Assembly (NCBI RefSeq): GCF_028682475.1
Contig: NZ_JANHLE010000001.1
Location: 1-64,000, forward strand
Reading direction: 5' to 3'
Length of the DNA: 64,000 nucleotides
Origin: Pseudomonas putida
Lineage (GTDB): Bacteria > Pseudomonadota > Gammaproteobacteria > Pseudomonadales > Pseudomonadaceae
The translations under genes and the position numbers were made by a program. The number at the start of each line of letters is the position of its first letter. Position 1 is the stretch's first letter. Shown in pieces: positions 1 to 7,999 of the stretch. The notes under the pieces were generated by a model. The model ran no database searches, was not told the DNA's origin, and saw nothing but the letters and a program-made list of their open reading frames with translations.

Positions 1-24
1 TGGCGGTTTTTCAGTCACATCGCC

Positions 25-48
25 TCGCGGGGCAAGCCCGCTCCCACC
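25..48. repeat. REP element, single unit
   Basis: The sequence matches the REP core seen elsewhere in this window (GCGGGGCAAGCCCGCTCCCA). It lies just downstream of the FecR-like gene, between that gene and the left edge. Single REPs of this type are typical of intergenic spaces in the P. putida group. Confidence 0.8.
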
Positions 49-53
49 GCCGC

Positions 54-821
54 TCACACCGGCATTTGCCGTGAAACCAACGTGACCCAGTAACGGCTCC
101 GCGATTGCACCGCCAGTGGCAGGCTGGCGGCCAACAAGGCAAGAATCCGGTCGGTGTCGTTCAACTGGAAAGTGCCAGTGACCTTCAGTGACTCCAGCTC
201 CGGCGCCCAGCGCAGAATGCCCGGACGATAGCGGGCGACTTCACGCAGGAACAGGCCCAACGGCTGGTTGTTGACACTCAACACACCGTCACGCCAGTCA
301 GGCATATGCGGATCGAAGCGCCCCATGGCGCCGCTGCCATCGGCGTACAGGGTCAGTTGATCGCCGTAATGCAACGCCAGCTCCATACCCTGCTCCGGCT
401 GCACCTGCACCGTGCCAGAGAGCACCGAAATCCGGCAGCTGTCGGCGTCGTGGCGCAGCCAGATGTGCGCTTGCCCCGTGCTCACCCGGCCCAGGCCAAA
501 GTCGACGTCAATCGGCTGCGCGCGATTGACGCTGAGGGCAATCTCGCCTTCGATCAGGGTCAAGCGATGGTCAGCCATCTCCAGATCCACAGCCGTCGCC
601 GTGTTCAATTGCAATACGCTGCCATCGGTCAATCGCACGCCGCGCCGCTCACCCACAGCGGTGTGCAGATCAGCGCAGCACAACGCCAGTGGTCGCTGTT
701 GACTGAGCAACCAGCCACCGGGTACCAGCACGGCCAAGGCCAGGCCACGCTTGAGCAAGGTGCGGCGATTGGCCTGCGCATGGGGCTGTGGGTGCAGCTC
801 GGGGCTACTCGTACGCTTCAT
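54..821 (-). CDS. FecR-family protein lacking the N-terminal cytoplasmic domain
   Basis: About 255 residues. A positively charged N-terminus is followed by one membrane segment (NRRTLLKRGLALAVLVPGGW, about residues 20-40) and then a FecR periplasmic domain (GVRLTDGSVLQLNT, GEIALSV, ISVLSGTVQV). The C-terminus resembles the secretin/TonB short N-terminal type domain found in FecR proteins. FecR proteins are normally about 310-330 residues, and their N-terminal DUF4880 region contacts the partner sigma factor; that part is absent here. The ATG at 821 overlaps the stop of a ten-codon frame (ATG at 850) whose peptide MSEAVVRCAR looks like a FecR N-terminus. No FecI sigma gene is adjacent. This is a deletion derivative that is probably unable to signal normally, or a decaying gene. 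Confidence 0.7.
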   Translation of the reverse strand: MKRTSSPELHPQPHAQANRRTLLKRGLALAVLVPGGWLLSQQRPLALCCADLHTAVGERRGVRLTDGSVLQLNTATAVDLEMADHRLTLIEGEIALSVNRAQPIDVDFGLGRVSTGQAHIWLRHDADSCRISVLSGTVQVQPEQGMELALHYGDQLTLYADGSGAMGRFDPHMPDWRDGVLSVNNQPLGLFLREVARYRPGILRWAPELESLKVTGTFQLNDTDRILALLAASLPLAVQSRSRYWVTLVSRQMPV

Positions 822-877
822 CGTGCGCAACGGACTACTGCTTCACTCATCCACGCACCTGCACGGGAAAAGAATCA

Positions 878-896
878 AATGAGATTGATACTAATT
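878..896 (-). promoter_or_regulatory. Fur-box-like operator upstream of the FecR remnant
   Basis: The sequence AATGAGATTGATACTAATT differs from the classical Fur-box form AATGAGAATGATTCTCATT at only a few positions. It sits about 55 bases upstream of the FecR-like start. In intact iron-starvation systems such a box precedes the fecI-type sigma gene. By similarity only; Fur binding is inferred. Confidence 0.55.
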
Positions 897-988
897 AATA
901 CCCATGAGCAAGCCAAGTGCCATCAACGAATCTGCGCGCTTTATTTGATGCCAGGCAACGACGCTCCCTCGCCGCTGCCGGTGGAGTA

Positions 989-1324
989 TCAACGCGTGGC
1001 CTGAAACCGCGGGCACTGTCCTTCGAGCCGATAACGCAGGGTTATCAACTGCCCGGATGCATTCTCATAGGTCATCAACATCGGCGCCGCTTCGCAGCCG
1101 CGGGCCATAGGGGTCTGTTCGATCAGCCGGGCGACATCGATCGATGTGCCGTAGCGGAAGTCCTGAACAGCCGGGACGGTTTTGCCGGTTCTTGCCGCAT
1201 AGGCCTGCACTGCCTGCTCATGGGCAACCAGACGCGCATCCTTCACTTCTGGTGCCGAGGCCAGCGCGCTCTGGCCGGTCAGCAGCACCAGGGCTGCCAC
1301 TACCAAACCTTGCTTGCGCTTCAT
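989..1324 (-). CDS. DUF2790 family secreted small protein
   Basis: 111 residues. A signal peptide (MKRKQGLVVAALVLLTGQSALA, cleavage about residue 22) is followed by a single DUF2790 domain: YGTSIDVARLIEQT, a cysteine near CEAAPMLMTYENASG, and a closing TLRYRLEGQC. This family of small periplasmic proteins is largely confined to Pseudomonas and has no known biochemical function. Some members are induced by metals or other stresses. The gene lies between the FecR remnant and an ECF sigma/anti-sigma operon on the same strand, but gaps of about 75 and 165 bases do not force co-transcription. Family is recognised; role unknown. Confidence 0.85.
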   Translation of the reverse strand: MKRKQGLVVAALVLLTGQSALASAPEVKDARLVAHEQAVQAYAARTGKTVPAVQDFRYGTSIDVARLIEQTPMARGCEAAPMLMTYENASGQLITLRYRLEGQCPRFQATR

Positions 1325-1400
1325 TTCGCCTTACCTCACAGGTGATGGAACGAACTGCCGGGTCAAACAGTTCGAGCTTACGCCTGCTGGTTACGACCGG

Positions 1401-2153
1401 CTACAAAGCGATATCCAGCGCCTTGCGCAGTTGAGCGCCGCGGCTGTCGGCTGCCGCGCTGATCAATGCATAGTTGTAGTCGCCGTGAGACCAGTAACGG
1501 GCCTGCAGCTGGCCATCGGTGCGCTCACCGCTGGGCATGCGCGCGAACTGTTCGCTCGGCGAGCGCAAGAACAGACTGACGCGTTGGCCCTGAGCATCTT
1601 CGAACACCAGCAACGCGGCGGGCCCCTGCTCGTTACTGAGCAAGCGTGCGCCTAACGGGGTAAAGCCATAAGCCGACAGGTCCGGCAGGTTGCCGACATG
1701 CCGAAAATGCTGGCCCAGCCACGCCTGCAAACGTGCCGGGTCGCGCGCGCTAAGGTCCAGGGCGCTGGCATCGGCGAACAACCGATGGGCCTGCACGGCA
1801 TCGGCCATGGGCAAGCTGCTGGCCACCAGGCTGCTCTCGCGCACCTGCCAGCCACCCAGCCCACCGATGCCCAGGGTCACCAGCAGCACTGCGGCATTGG
1901 CCCAGCGCCGCTGCCGGCGCCGGCGCAGTTCACGACGGACATGGGCCGGATCCAGGCGCGGATTGGCTGCCTGCCCGGCAAACCCTGACAAGGCAGCGCG
2001 TAGTTGCCGGGCATCACGGCGCCAGCCTTCGACCTGCATGGCCAGTTCGGGGTTGGCCGCCAGGTACAGCTCCACCGCGCGCCGACGCTCCGGGTCCAGG
2101 CACTCGTCGACATAGGCGTGCAGTTCGTCTTGCGACGGGATCAACTGACTCAT
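1401..2153 (-). CDS. Transmembrane anti-sigma factor
   Basis: 250 residues with the usual architecture: an N-terminal cytoplasmic sigma-binding region (MSQLIPSQDELHAYVDECLD..., about residues 1-85), a single membrane helix (ANAAVLLVTLGIGGLGGW, about 86-103), and a periplasmic sensor domain of about 145 residues. The start overlaps the end of the upstream ECF sigma gene by four bases (ATGA), a sign of translational coupling. No HxxxCxxC zinc motif is visible, so it is a non-ZAS anti-sigma. It most likely holds the partner sigma inactive until a periplasmic signal, perhaps oxidative, arrives. The pairing is strong from position; the signal is inferred. Confidence 0.85.
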   Translation of the reverse strand: MSQLIPSQDELHAYVDECLDPERRRAVELYLAANPELAMQVEGWRRDARQLRAALSGFAGQAANPRLDPAHVRRELRRRRQRRWANAAVLLVTLGIGGLGGWQVRESSLVASSLPMADAVQAHRLFADASALDLSARDPARLQAWLGQHFRHVGNLPDLSAYGFTPLGARLLSNEQGPAALLVFEDAQGQRVSLFLRSPSEQFARMPSGERTDGQLQARYWSHGDYNYALISAAADSRGAQLRKALDIAL

Positions 2154-2659
2154 TTCAACCTCCGCAACGCCGGGGACGCGCTAGTGCCCTCGGCCAGTTC
2201 GCGCAGCGCCACACGCGCCCGCGACAAACGCGACATCACCGTGCCAATCGGCACCCCCAAAGCCTGGGCGGCTTCCTTGTAACTCAGGCCCTCGACACTG
2301 ACCAGCAGCAACAGGGCACGTTGCTCGGTGGGCAAGCGGGCAAAGGCGGCCAGGCCTGACTGCGCCAGGACGATGTCTTCGGTAGCGTTGCCGGCCTCCT
2401 CGCCGCGGCCGAACCAGGCCAGCCAGCGGGCATGACGACGCTCGCGGCGTTTACCATCGATAAATTGCCGGTAGAGGATCGAGAACAGCCAGGCCCGCAG
2501 ACTGTCTTGCTCGCGCTGTTGGCCGCGACGGCTGAGGGCGCGCTCGACAGTGGCCTGGACCAGGTCGTCGGCGCTGCTCGCCTCGCGGGTCAGCCACAAG
2601 GCGAAGCGGCGCAGGCGCTCGAGCATCTCGCGCAGTTGGTGGTCATCTAGTTCGTTCAT
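2150..2659 (-). CDS. ECF-family RNA polymerase sigma factor
   Basis: 169 residues from the chosen start (MNELDDHQLREMLERLRRFA). Region 2 (RFALWLTREASSADDLVQAT ... SLRAWLFSILYRQFID) and region 4 with its helix-turn-helix (LLLVSVEGLSYKEAAQALGV, then GTVMSRLSRARVALRE) are clear. A start further upstream at 2773 is possible but would add 38 residues without sigma similarity and run into the divergent promoter region. The gene is coupled to its anti-sigma and faces a catalase-like/cytochrome b561 operon across about 130 bases. That layout suggests, but does not prove, that the sigma controls those genes. Confidence 0.88.
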   Translation of the reverse strand: MNELDDHQLREMLERLRRFALWLTREASSADDLVQATVERALSRRGQQREQDSLRAWLFSILYRQFIDGKRRERRHARWLAWFGRGEEAGNATEDIVLAQSGLAAFARLPTEQRALLLLVSVEGLSYKEAAQALGVPIGTVMSRLSRARVALRELAEGTSASPALRRLK

Positions 2660-2790
2660 TGCCAGGGTCTTGGCCTGTAAGCGATCAGTGTACGAGGCAG
2701 ACGCTGCAGAGAAAAAATTATTCCATGGGCCAGGAATAAATTTCTGCCTGGGGCGTCGTACCGGCTCATTCACTGACCCGGATCGCCGCC

Positions 2791-3837
2791 ATGAGCACTC
2801 CGTTACACGGTCGTCCCCGCGCCTTGCGCCTGGCTGCCATCGGCTTTGGCCTGAGCGCCCTGGCTGCAGGCTTTACCTACGCCGCCGGCTGGATCGGCAG
2901 CGAACGCCTGACGCCGAAGCGCATCATCGACACCTTCGAAGCCCAGGCCGGACACTACCCCGGCTACCGTAAGAATCATGCCAAGGGCCTGTGCGTCAGT
3001 GGCTACTTCCTCAGCAGCCACCAGGCCCAATCGTTGTCCCGGGCACGAGTGTTCAGCCAGCAGCGGGTGCCGGTGATCGGCCGCTTCGCGATTGGTGGCA
3101 GCAACCCCTACAGCGCTGACACCAGCGTGCCGACTCGTAGCCTGGCGTTGCAGTTGAGCAGCGACGATGGCCAGGTCTGGCGCACCGGCATGAATACCCC
3201 GCCGGTGCTGGCAGTGAGCACCCCGGAAGCGTTCTACCAGCAGGTGCTGGCGATGACCCCGGATCCGGACACCGGCAAGCCGGATCCGGCGCGGGTCCAG
3301 GCGTTCTTCGCCGCGCACCCGGAAAGTGCTGCGTTCCGCCAATGGGCCAAGGACTACAAGGCGCCGGACAGCTTTGCCAATTCCAGCTTCAACAGCATCA
3401 ATGCCTTTGCCCTGATCGACGCTGCCGGCAATCGCCAGTACGTGCGTTGGAGCCTGTTACCACAGACGCCGTTCGCTGCCTTGCAGGGCCAGGTCGATGA
3501 CCGCGACTACCTGCAATATGACCTGCGACAGCGCCTGCGTCAGGGCCCCTTGCGCTGGACCCTGCGCCTGAGTCTGGCTGACGCCGCCGATGCCGTCGAT
3601 GACCCGAGTCAGCCCTGGCCCGCAGAGCGGCGCAGCGTCGATGCCGGCACCCTGGTGATCGAGCAGGTCGACGGGCCCGAGCAAGGCGCCTGCCGCGACC
3701 TCAACTTCGACCCGCTGATCCTGCCCAGCGGCATCGAGCCTTCCGCCGACCCGATACTCGCCGCCCGTTCGGCGGCGTACGCCGAGTCCTTCAACCGCCG
3801 CAGCCGTGAAGCGGCCCAGCTGGGAGCACGACCATGA
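2791..3837 (+). CDS. Catalase-family peroxidase (SrpA-like)
   Basis: 348 residues, far shorter than classical catalases (about 480 or more) but typical of the SrpA/catalase-related peroxidase group. A hydrophobic N-terminal segment (residues about 11-33) indicates export or membrane anchoring. The catalytic-region His lies in YRKNHAKGLCVSGYF, and the heme-ligand Tyr lies in the C-terminal RSAAYAESFNRR. It probably destroys peroxides or organic hydroperoxides in the periplasm. The start of the following cytochrome b561 gene overlaps its stop by four bases (ATGA), so a b-type cytochrome may supply electrons. The divergent ECF sigma system is a likely regulator. Confidence 0.85.
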   Translation: MSTPLHGRPRALRLAAIGFGLSALAAGFTYAAGWIGSERLTPKRIIDTFEAQAGHYPGYRKNHAKGLCVSGYFLSSHQAQSLSRARVFSQQRVPVIGRFAIGGSNPYSADTSVPTRSLALQLSSDDGQVWRTGMNTPPVLAVSTPEAFYQQVLAMTPDPDTGKPDPARVQAFFAAHPESAAFRQWAKDYKAPDSFANSSFNSINAFALIDAAGNRQYVRWSLLPQTPFAALQGQVDDRDYLQYDLRQRLRQGPLRWTLRLSLADAADAVDDPSQPWPAERRSVDAGTLVIEQVDGPEQGACRDLNFDPLILPSGIEPSADPILAARSAAYAESFNRRSREAAQLGARP

Positions 3838-4388
3838 ACACCGTCCCTGTTGTCTTCCATCCCCTGGCGCGCCTGCTGCACTGGCTGATGGCGGTGCTGA
3901 TCCTGGCCATGCTGTTTGTCGGCGTGAGCATGATCACCGACCTGTCGCCGCGCCACACCTGGCTGCTTAGCCTGCACAAGGCTATCGGCCTGGCCTTGCT
4001 GCTGTTGGTGCTGGTGCGCATCGTGTTGCGCCTGACCCTGCCACACCCACCATTGCCCGCGGATCTGCCGCCAGCGCAGCGCCTAGCTGCCGGGGCTTCG
4101 CATCTGCTGCTGTATGGGCTAATGCTGGCCATGCCGTTGATTGGCTGGGGCATGCTGTCGGCCGGTGGCTATCCGCTGCCATTCCAGCTGCCGGCCTTGC
4201 TACCCCACGACCTGCACCTGTATGCAGTGCTGCGCCAGGCCCATGGTGGGTTGGCCTACGTTCTGTTTGCGACCGTGCTGGTGCACTTGGGCGCAGCGCT
4301 GGTGCATGCCCTGGTGCGGCGCGACGGGGTGTTGCGCAGCATGTGGCCGGCACCCTTGCGTAACCGCCAGCTCAACGATCAGAGCTAA
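3834..4388 (+). CDS. Cytochrome b561 family protein
   Basis: 184 residues with four membrane helices and the expected histidines (HPLARLLHWLMAVL, LSLHKAIGLALLLLVL, HLHLYAVLRQAHGGLAY-type region). These would ligate two b hemes in the inner membrane. Proteins of this family pass electrons between the quinone pool and periplasmic partners. Four-base overlap with the catalase-like gene strongly suggests that peroxidase is its partner. A second b561-type gene occurs at 38592, next to a PepSY protein. Confidence 0.85.
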   Translation: MNTVPVVFHPLARLLHWLMAVLILAMLFVGVSMITDLSPRHTWLLSLHKAIGLALLLLVLVRIVLRLTLPHPPLPADLPPAQRLAAGASHLLLYGLMLAMPLIGWGMLSAGGYPLPFQLPALLPHDLHLYAVLRQAHGGLAYVLFATVLVHLGAALVHALVRRDGVLRSMWPAPLRNRQLNDQS

Positions 4389-4456
4389 CGATTCGGGTGC
4401 TGTCGGCGCGCCATTTGCGGCACAATGCAACGCTTGCCTCTAAGCCTTGGATAGCC

Positions 4457-5689
4457 ATGAACAGCGCACAGGACCCTGCCCAACCCGCCCCGCTCGCCGC
4501 CGCCACGCCGGGCAGCTTCGACCTGCGGCCGCTGTTGTTCGCCAACATGGCCTGCACCATGGCGATGATGGCCTTCGTTTCCTTGATCGGTCCGATTGCC
4601 CGCACCCTCGGCCTGGCCACCTGGCAGGCCGGGGCGGCGGTCACCGTTGCCGGGGTGATCTGGATGTTGCTGGCACGGCCGTGGGGCCAGGCCAGTGACC
4701 GCCTCGGGCGGCGACGGGTGCTGTTGCTGGGCACCGCGGGTTTTACCCTGGCGTACTGGGCCTTGTGCCTGTTTATCGATACCGCCTTGAGTCTGCTGCC
4801 CAGCGCCACCCTGGCCTTCGTTGGCCTGATGCTCGGGCGCGGTCTGATTGGCGCTTTCTACGCCGCCCTGCCGGTGGGTGGCGCCGCGCTGATTGCGGAC
4901 AACATCGCGCCACAGCATCGCGCCCGCACCCTGGCTTCACTGGGCGCGGCCAACGCCGTCGGTCTGGTGCTTGGCCCGGCGCTGGCGGCGATGCTGGCGC
5001 GCCACAGTCTGAGCTTGCCGTTCTATGCAATGGCGCTGTTGCCGATGCTGGCGTTTGTAGTGCTATTGCGCAAACTCAAGCGTCAGGAGCTGCACCTCAA
5101 GCAGCCGCCACGTCCGGTGCGCCTGACCGACTCGCGCCTGCGCCGACCGCTGCTGGTGGCCTTTGTCGCCATGCTCAGTGTGTCAGTGGCGCAGATAACC
5201 GTCGGTTTCTTCGCCCTCGACCGCTTGCGGATGAACCCCGCGGACGCGGCGCAAACTGCAGGCATCGCCTTGACCATGGTTGGCGTGGCCCTGATTCTGG
5301 CGCAACTGCTGGTGCGCAAGTTGCAATGGCCGCCATTACGGATGATCCGCGTTGGCGCCAGCCTTTCGGCCCTGGGCTTTGCCGCTGCCGCCTTCGCTGC
5401 CAGTGCCGAAATGCTGTGGGCCAGCTTTTTTGTTTCGGCCTGCGGCATGGGCTGGGTGTTCCCGGCCTTTTCGGCCTTGGCCGCCAACGCCATGGATGCC
5501 TCCGAACAAGGCGCCACCGCCGGTTCCATTGGTGCGGCACAGGGCTTGGGGGTCGTCATCGGCCCCTTGGCCGGGACCTTGATCTACGCCGTCGACCCGC
5601 GCCTGCCCTACCTGATCGTTGCCGCGTTGCTGCTATTGGTCGGACTGTGGCCACAGCCGCGTCAGTCGTCCATACAGGCGGGCCGCTAA
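4457..5689 (+). CDS. MFS transporter
   Basis: 410 residues with about twelve membrane helices. The MFS signature between helices 2 and 3 is present as RPWGQASDRLGRRRVLLLG. The chosen start (MNSAQDPAQPAPLA) gives a short hydrophilic N-terminus before helix 1; a start 60 bases upstream is possible but unlikely. The start follows the cytochrome b561 gene by about 70 bases on the same strand, so read-through from that operon is possible. Substrate cannot be deduced; a drug or small-metabolite efflux role is the family default. Confidence 0.85.
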   Translation: MNSAQDPAQPAPLAAATPGSFDLRPLLFANMACTMAMMAFVSLIGPIARTLGLATWQAGAAVTVAGVIWMLLARPWGQASDRLGRRRVLLLGTAGFTLAYWALCLFIDTALSLLPSATLAFVGLMLGRGLIGAFYAALPVGGAALIADNIAPQHRARTLASLGAANAVGLVLGPALAAMLARHSLSLPFYAMALLPMLAFVVLLRKLKRQELHLKQPPRPVRLTDSRLRRPLLVAFVAMLSVSVAQITVGFFALDRLRMNPADAAQTAGIALTMVGVALILAQLLVRKLQWPPLRMIRVGASLSALGFAAAAFAASAEMLWASFFVSACGMGWVFPAFSALAANAMDASEQGATAGSIGAAQGLGVVIGPLAGTLIYAVDPRLPYLIVAALLLLVGLWPQPRQSSIQAGR

Positions 5690-5747
5690 AGCATCACGGA
5701 ATGTGCTTTAATGCTCCGCCAAAAAATTTTCGATATATAAGGCGGCT

Positions 5748-6296
5748 ATGGACACGGGGACACGACTCAAACTGGTGCGTGAACGCAACAAACTCTCCCA
5801 GCGGGAGCTGGCCCGTCGTAGCGGGCTGACAAACTCGACGATTTCCCAGATCGAGCAAAATCGCGTCAGCCCCTCGGTCAGTTCCCTGAAAAAACTGCTC
5901 GAAGGCATTCCCATGTCCCTCGCGGAGTTCTTCAGCTTCGACGAGCCGCCACGCGAGGAGCGTTTCGTGTTCCGCTCCACCGAACAGCCCGACCTGGGTA
6001 ACAGCGGCTTGCGCTTGCTGCTGGTCGGCGCCAGCGTCGAAGGTCGGCAGATGCGCATGCTGCGTGAACTGTACGCACCGGGTGCCGACTCCGGCGATGA
6101 GCCGATCGTCCATGCCGAAGGCGAAGAATGCGGCCTGGTGACCCGTGGCACCATCGAACTGCGGGTGGCTGGCCAGGTCAGCATCCTCAACTCCGGTGAC
6201 GGCTACTACTTCCCGACCACCCTGCCCCACAGCTTCAAGAACATCGGCCAGGACGAAGCGGAAATCATCAGCGCCAACACCCCGGCGAACTTCTGA
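5748..6296 (+). CDS. XRE-family regulator with C-terminal cupin domain
   Basis: 182 residues. An N-terminal helix-turn-helix (LSQRELARRSGLTNSTISQI, about residues 16-35) is followed by a C-terminal cupin domain (HAEGEECGLVTRGTIELRVA, then YYFPTTLPHSFKNIG). This is the PuuR-like arrangement, in which the cupin binds a small ligand such as a polyamine or amino-acid derivative. The ribosome binding site AAGGCGG is well placed. The sequence upstream carries an AAAGCA/TGCTTT inverted repeat that could be an autoregulatory site. Its targets are not evident from the neighbours. Confidence 0.88.
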   Translation: MDTGTRLKLVRERNKLSQRELARRSGLTNSTISQIEQNRVSPSVSSLKKLLEGIPMSLAEFFSFDEPPREERFVFRSTEQPDLGNSGLRLLLVGASVEGRQMRMLRELYAPGADSGDEPIVHAEGEECGLVTRGTIELRVAGQVSILNSGDGYYFPTTLPHSFKNIGQDEAEIISANTPANF

Positions 6297-6307
6297 CAAC
6301 TGGCGCT

Positions 6308-6335
6308 TGTAGGAGCGGATTCATCCGTTCCTACA
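6308..6335. terminator. Inverted repeat between convergent genes
   Basis: TGTAGGAGCGGAT and ATCCGTTCCTACA form a long hairpin with a three-to-four-base loop, between the XRE regulator and the convergent DASS transporter. There is no clear T-run, so it may act as a REP-like palindrome or a weak bidirectional terminator. Confidence 0.45.
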
Positions 6336-6338
6336 GAG

Positions 6339-7829
6339 TTACATCCACCCCAACCAGTGCCACCAGGTCGCCGCAAACACCAGCATCAACAGATAACCGA
6401 TCACCGTCACCAGAATCCCTACCCGCGCAAACTGCTTGGCACTGAACGTCTCAGTCCCCAGACACACCATGTTCTGCGGCGCATTGATCGGCAGAATAAA
6501 GCCATAACTGACCACAAAGCCCAACGCCATGGTCATCCCCAGACGACTGAAGTCCCCCGGCAAGGTCTGTAGCACTGCGATCAAAATCGGCAACAGCGCC
6601 GAGGTCAGCGCCGTTGCACTGGCAAAGCCCAGATGGATCAGAATCAAAAACGCCGCCAGGATCGAAAACACCCCCAGCGTGCCCAACTGATCCAGCCCGG
6701 TATTGGCCACCACCTGCGCCCCCAGCCATTGCCCTGCCTGGGTCGTCAGCAAGGTAGTGCCCAGACTGATCCCGACCCCGAAGACAATCACCGTGCCCCA
6801 TGGAATCCGTGCTTGCACATCTTTCCAGGTCATCACCCCGAAGCGCGGCAGCAACAGGATCACCAGCCCGGCATAGGTGGTCGAAGTGGTATCGAAGCTA
6901 TGCAGCTTGCCCTCGGTGGCCCAGGCCAGCAGCAACAGCAATGACACCCCGAGCAAGCGCTTCTGCGCCCCGCTCATCGGCCCCAGCTCAGCCAGGGTCT
7001 GGCTCACCGCCGCCTTGCCACCCGGAATGCTGTCACTCTCTGGCGGCAACAGTTTGAGCACGATGAAAATCAGCACCGCCGACATGATCACCGCCCACGG
7101 CGCGCCCGCGATCAGCCAGTCGATCCACGACACCCGGGCACCGAGCATCTTGTCCATGAAGCCCACGGTCAGCAGGTTCTGCGCCGCCGCAGTCTGGATA
7201 CCGATGTTCCAGATGCTGGTGCCCTGGGCGACGATGATCATGATCCCGGCGGCAATGTTGGAGCGTTTGTCGACGCCAAACGCGGCAATCACCCCCATCA
7301 TGATCGGCACCACACAGGCACTGCGCGCAGTGGCGCTGGGTACCACGAGGCTGAGCAGGATGGTCACTGCCACCGCACCGAGCAGAATACGCCGGGTACT
7401 GACACCGACACTGGACAGCGTCACCAGGGCGATACGCCGATCCAGCCCGGTGTGGGTCATGGCAGCGGCAATGAACAAAGCACCGACCACCAGCGCCAGG
7501 GCGCTGTTGGAAAAACCGGTCAGGGCCATGCTGATGGCCGCGGAGGACCCATAGGTTACCGAGGGATCGGTCACCGTCGGCGCCGTGCCGAGCAGAAAGG
7601 CCATCAACGAAGTGATCATGATCGCACTGGCTTCGTACGATACCGCCTCGCTGATCCACACCACCACGGCAAAGGCCAGGATCGCCAGAACCCGCTGCCC
7701 GGCCACCGGCAAGTCGGCCGGCAGCGGCAGCAACAACACGCCAATCAGGGCAGCAATCCCCAACAACAAACCGATCGGAATCTTGACCCGGGTGGAGGGT
7801 GCATCCGGTGCGCTAGCCGACGAACTCAT
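6339..7829 (-). CDS. DASS (SLC13) family anion transporter
   Basis: 496 residues with about twelve membrane segments. The sequence has DASS features, including SATARSACVVPIMMG after a helix and a C-terminal ...SYGFILPINAPQNMV repeat resembling the SNT motifs. The family moves di- and tricarboxylates or sulfate into the cell, often with sodium. The chosen start (MSSSASAPDAPSTRVKIPIG) has an AGGGAG ribosome binding site; a longer frame extending 33 codons upstream lacks one. A 12-base perfect palindrome upstream may be its operator. Exact substrate unknown. Confidence 0.85.
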   Translation of the reverse strand: MSSSASAPDAPSTRVKIPIGLLLGIAALIGVLLLPLPADLPVAGQRVLAILAFAVVVWISEAVSYEASAIMITSLMAFLLGTAPTVTDPSVTYGSSAAISMALTGFSNSALALVVGALFIAAAMTHTGLDRRIALVTLSSVGVSTRRILLGAVAVTILLSLVVPSATARSACVVPIMMGVIAAFGVDKRSNIAAGIMIIVAQGTSIWNIGIQTAAAQNLLTVGFMDKMLGARVSWIDWLIAGAPWAVIMSAVLIFIVLKLLPPESDSIPGGKAAVSQTLAELGPMSGAQKRLLGVSLLLLLAWATEGKLHSFDTTSTTYAGLVILLLPRFGVMTWKDVQARIPWGTVIVFGVGISLGTTLLTTQAGQWLGAQVVANTGLDQLGTLGVFSILAAFLILIHLGFASATALTSALLPILIAVLQTLPGDFSRLGMTMALGFVVSYGFILPINAPQNMVCLGTETFSAKQFARVGILVTVIGYLLMLVFAATWWHWLGWM

Positions 7830-7887
7830 GAGAATCTCCCTGCGATACATGTACGAACATGATCGGACAGTTGCCATGACAACGAAC

Positions 7888-7899
7888 TGATACGTATCA
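7888..7899. promoter_or_regulatory. 12-base palindrome, possible operator of the DASS gene
   Basis: TGATACGTATCA is a perfect palindrome about 60 bases upstream of the DASS transporter start. Position and symmetry fit a repressor or activator dimer site. The binding protein is unknown. Confidence 0.45.
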
Positions 7900-7964
7900 A
7901 CAGCGGCGAATCCAGTATTGTCGGACAAGAATGTAGTGCCATGAAAAAATCACTACAAAACCTA

Positions 7965-7993
7965 TTGACGCCATTCGTCGGCCCTTGCATGAT
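7965..7993 (+). promoter_or_regulatory. Sigma-70 promoter for the structured leader
   Basis: TTGACG and CATGAT are separated by 17 bases, close to the sigma-70 consensus. Transcription would begin near 8000, giving a leader of about 190 bases before the ATG at 8193. Confidence 0.55.
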
Positions 7994-7999
7994 GAGGTC

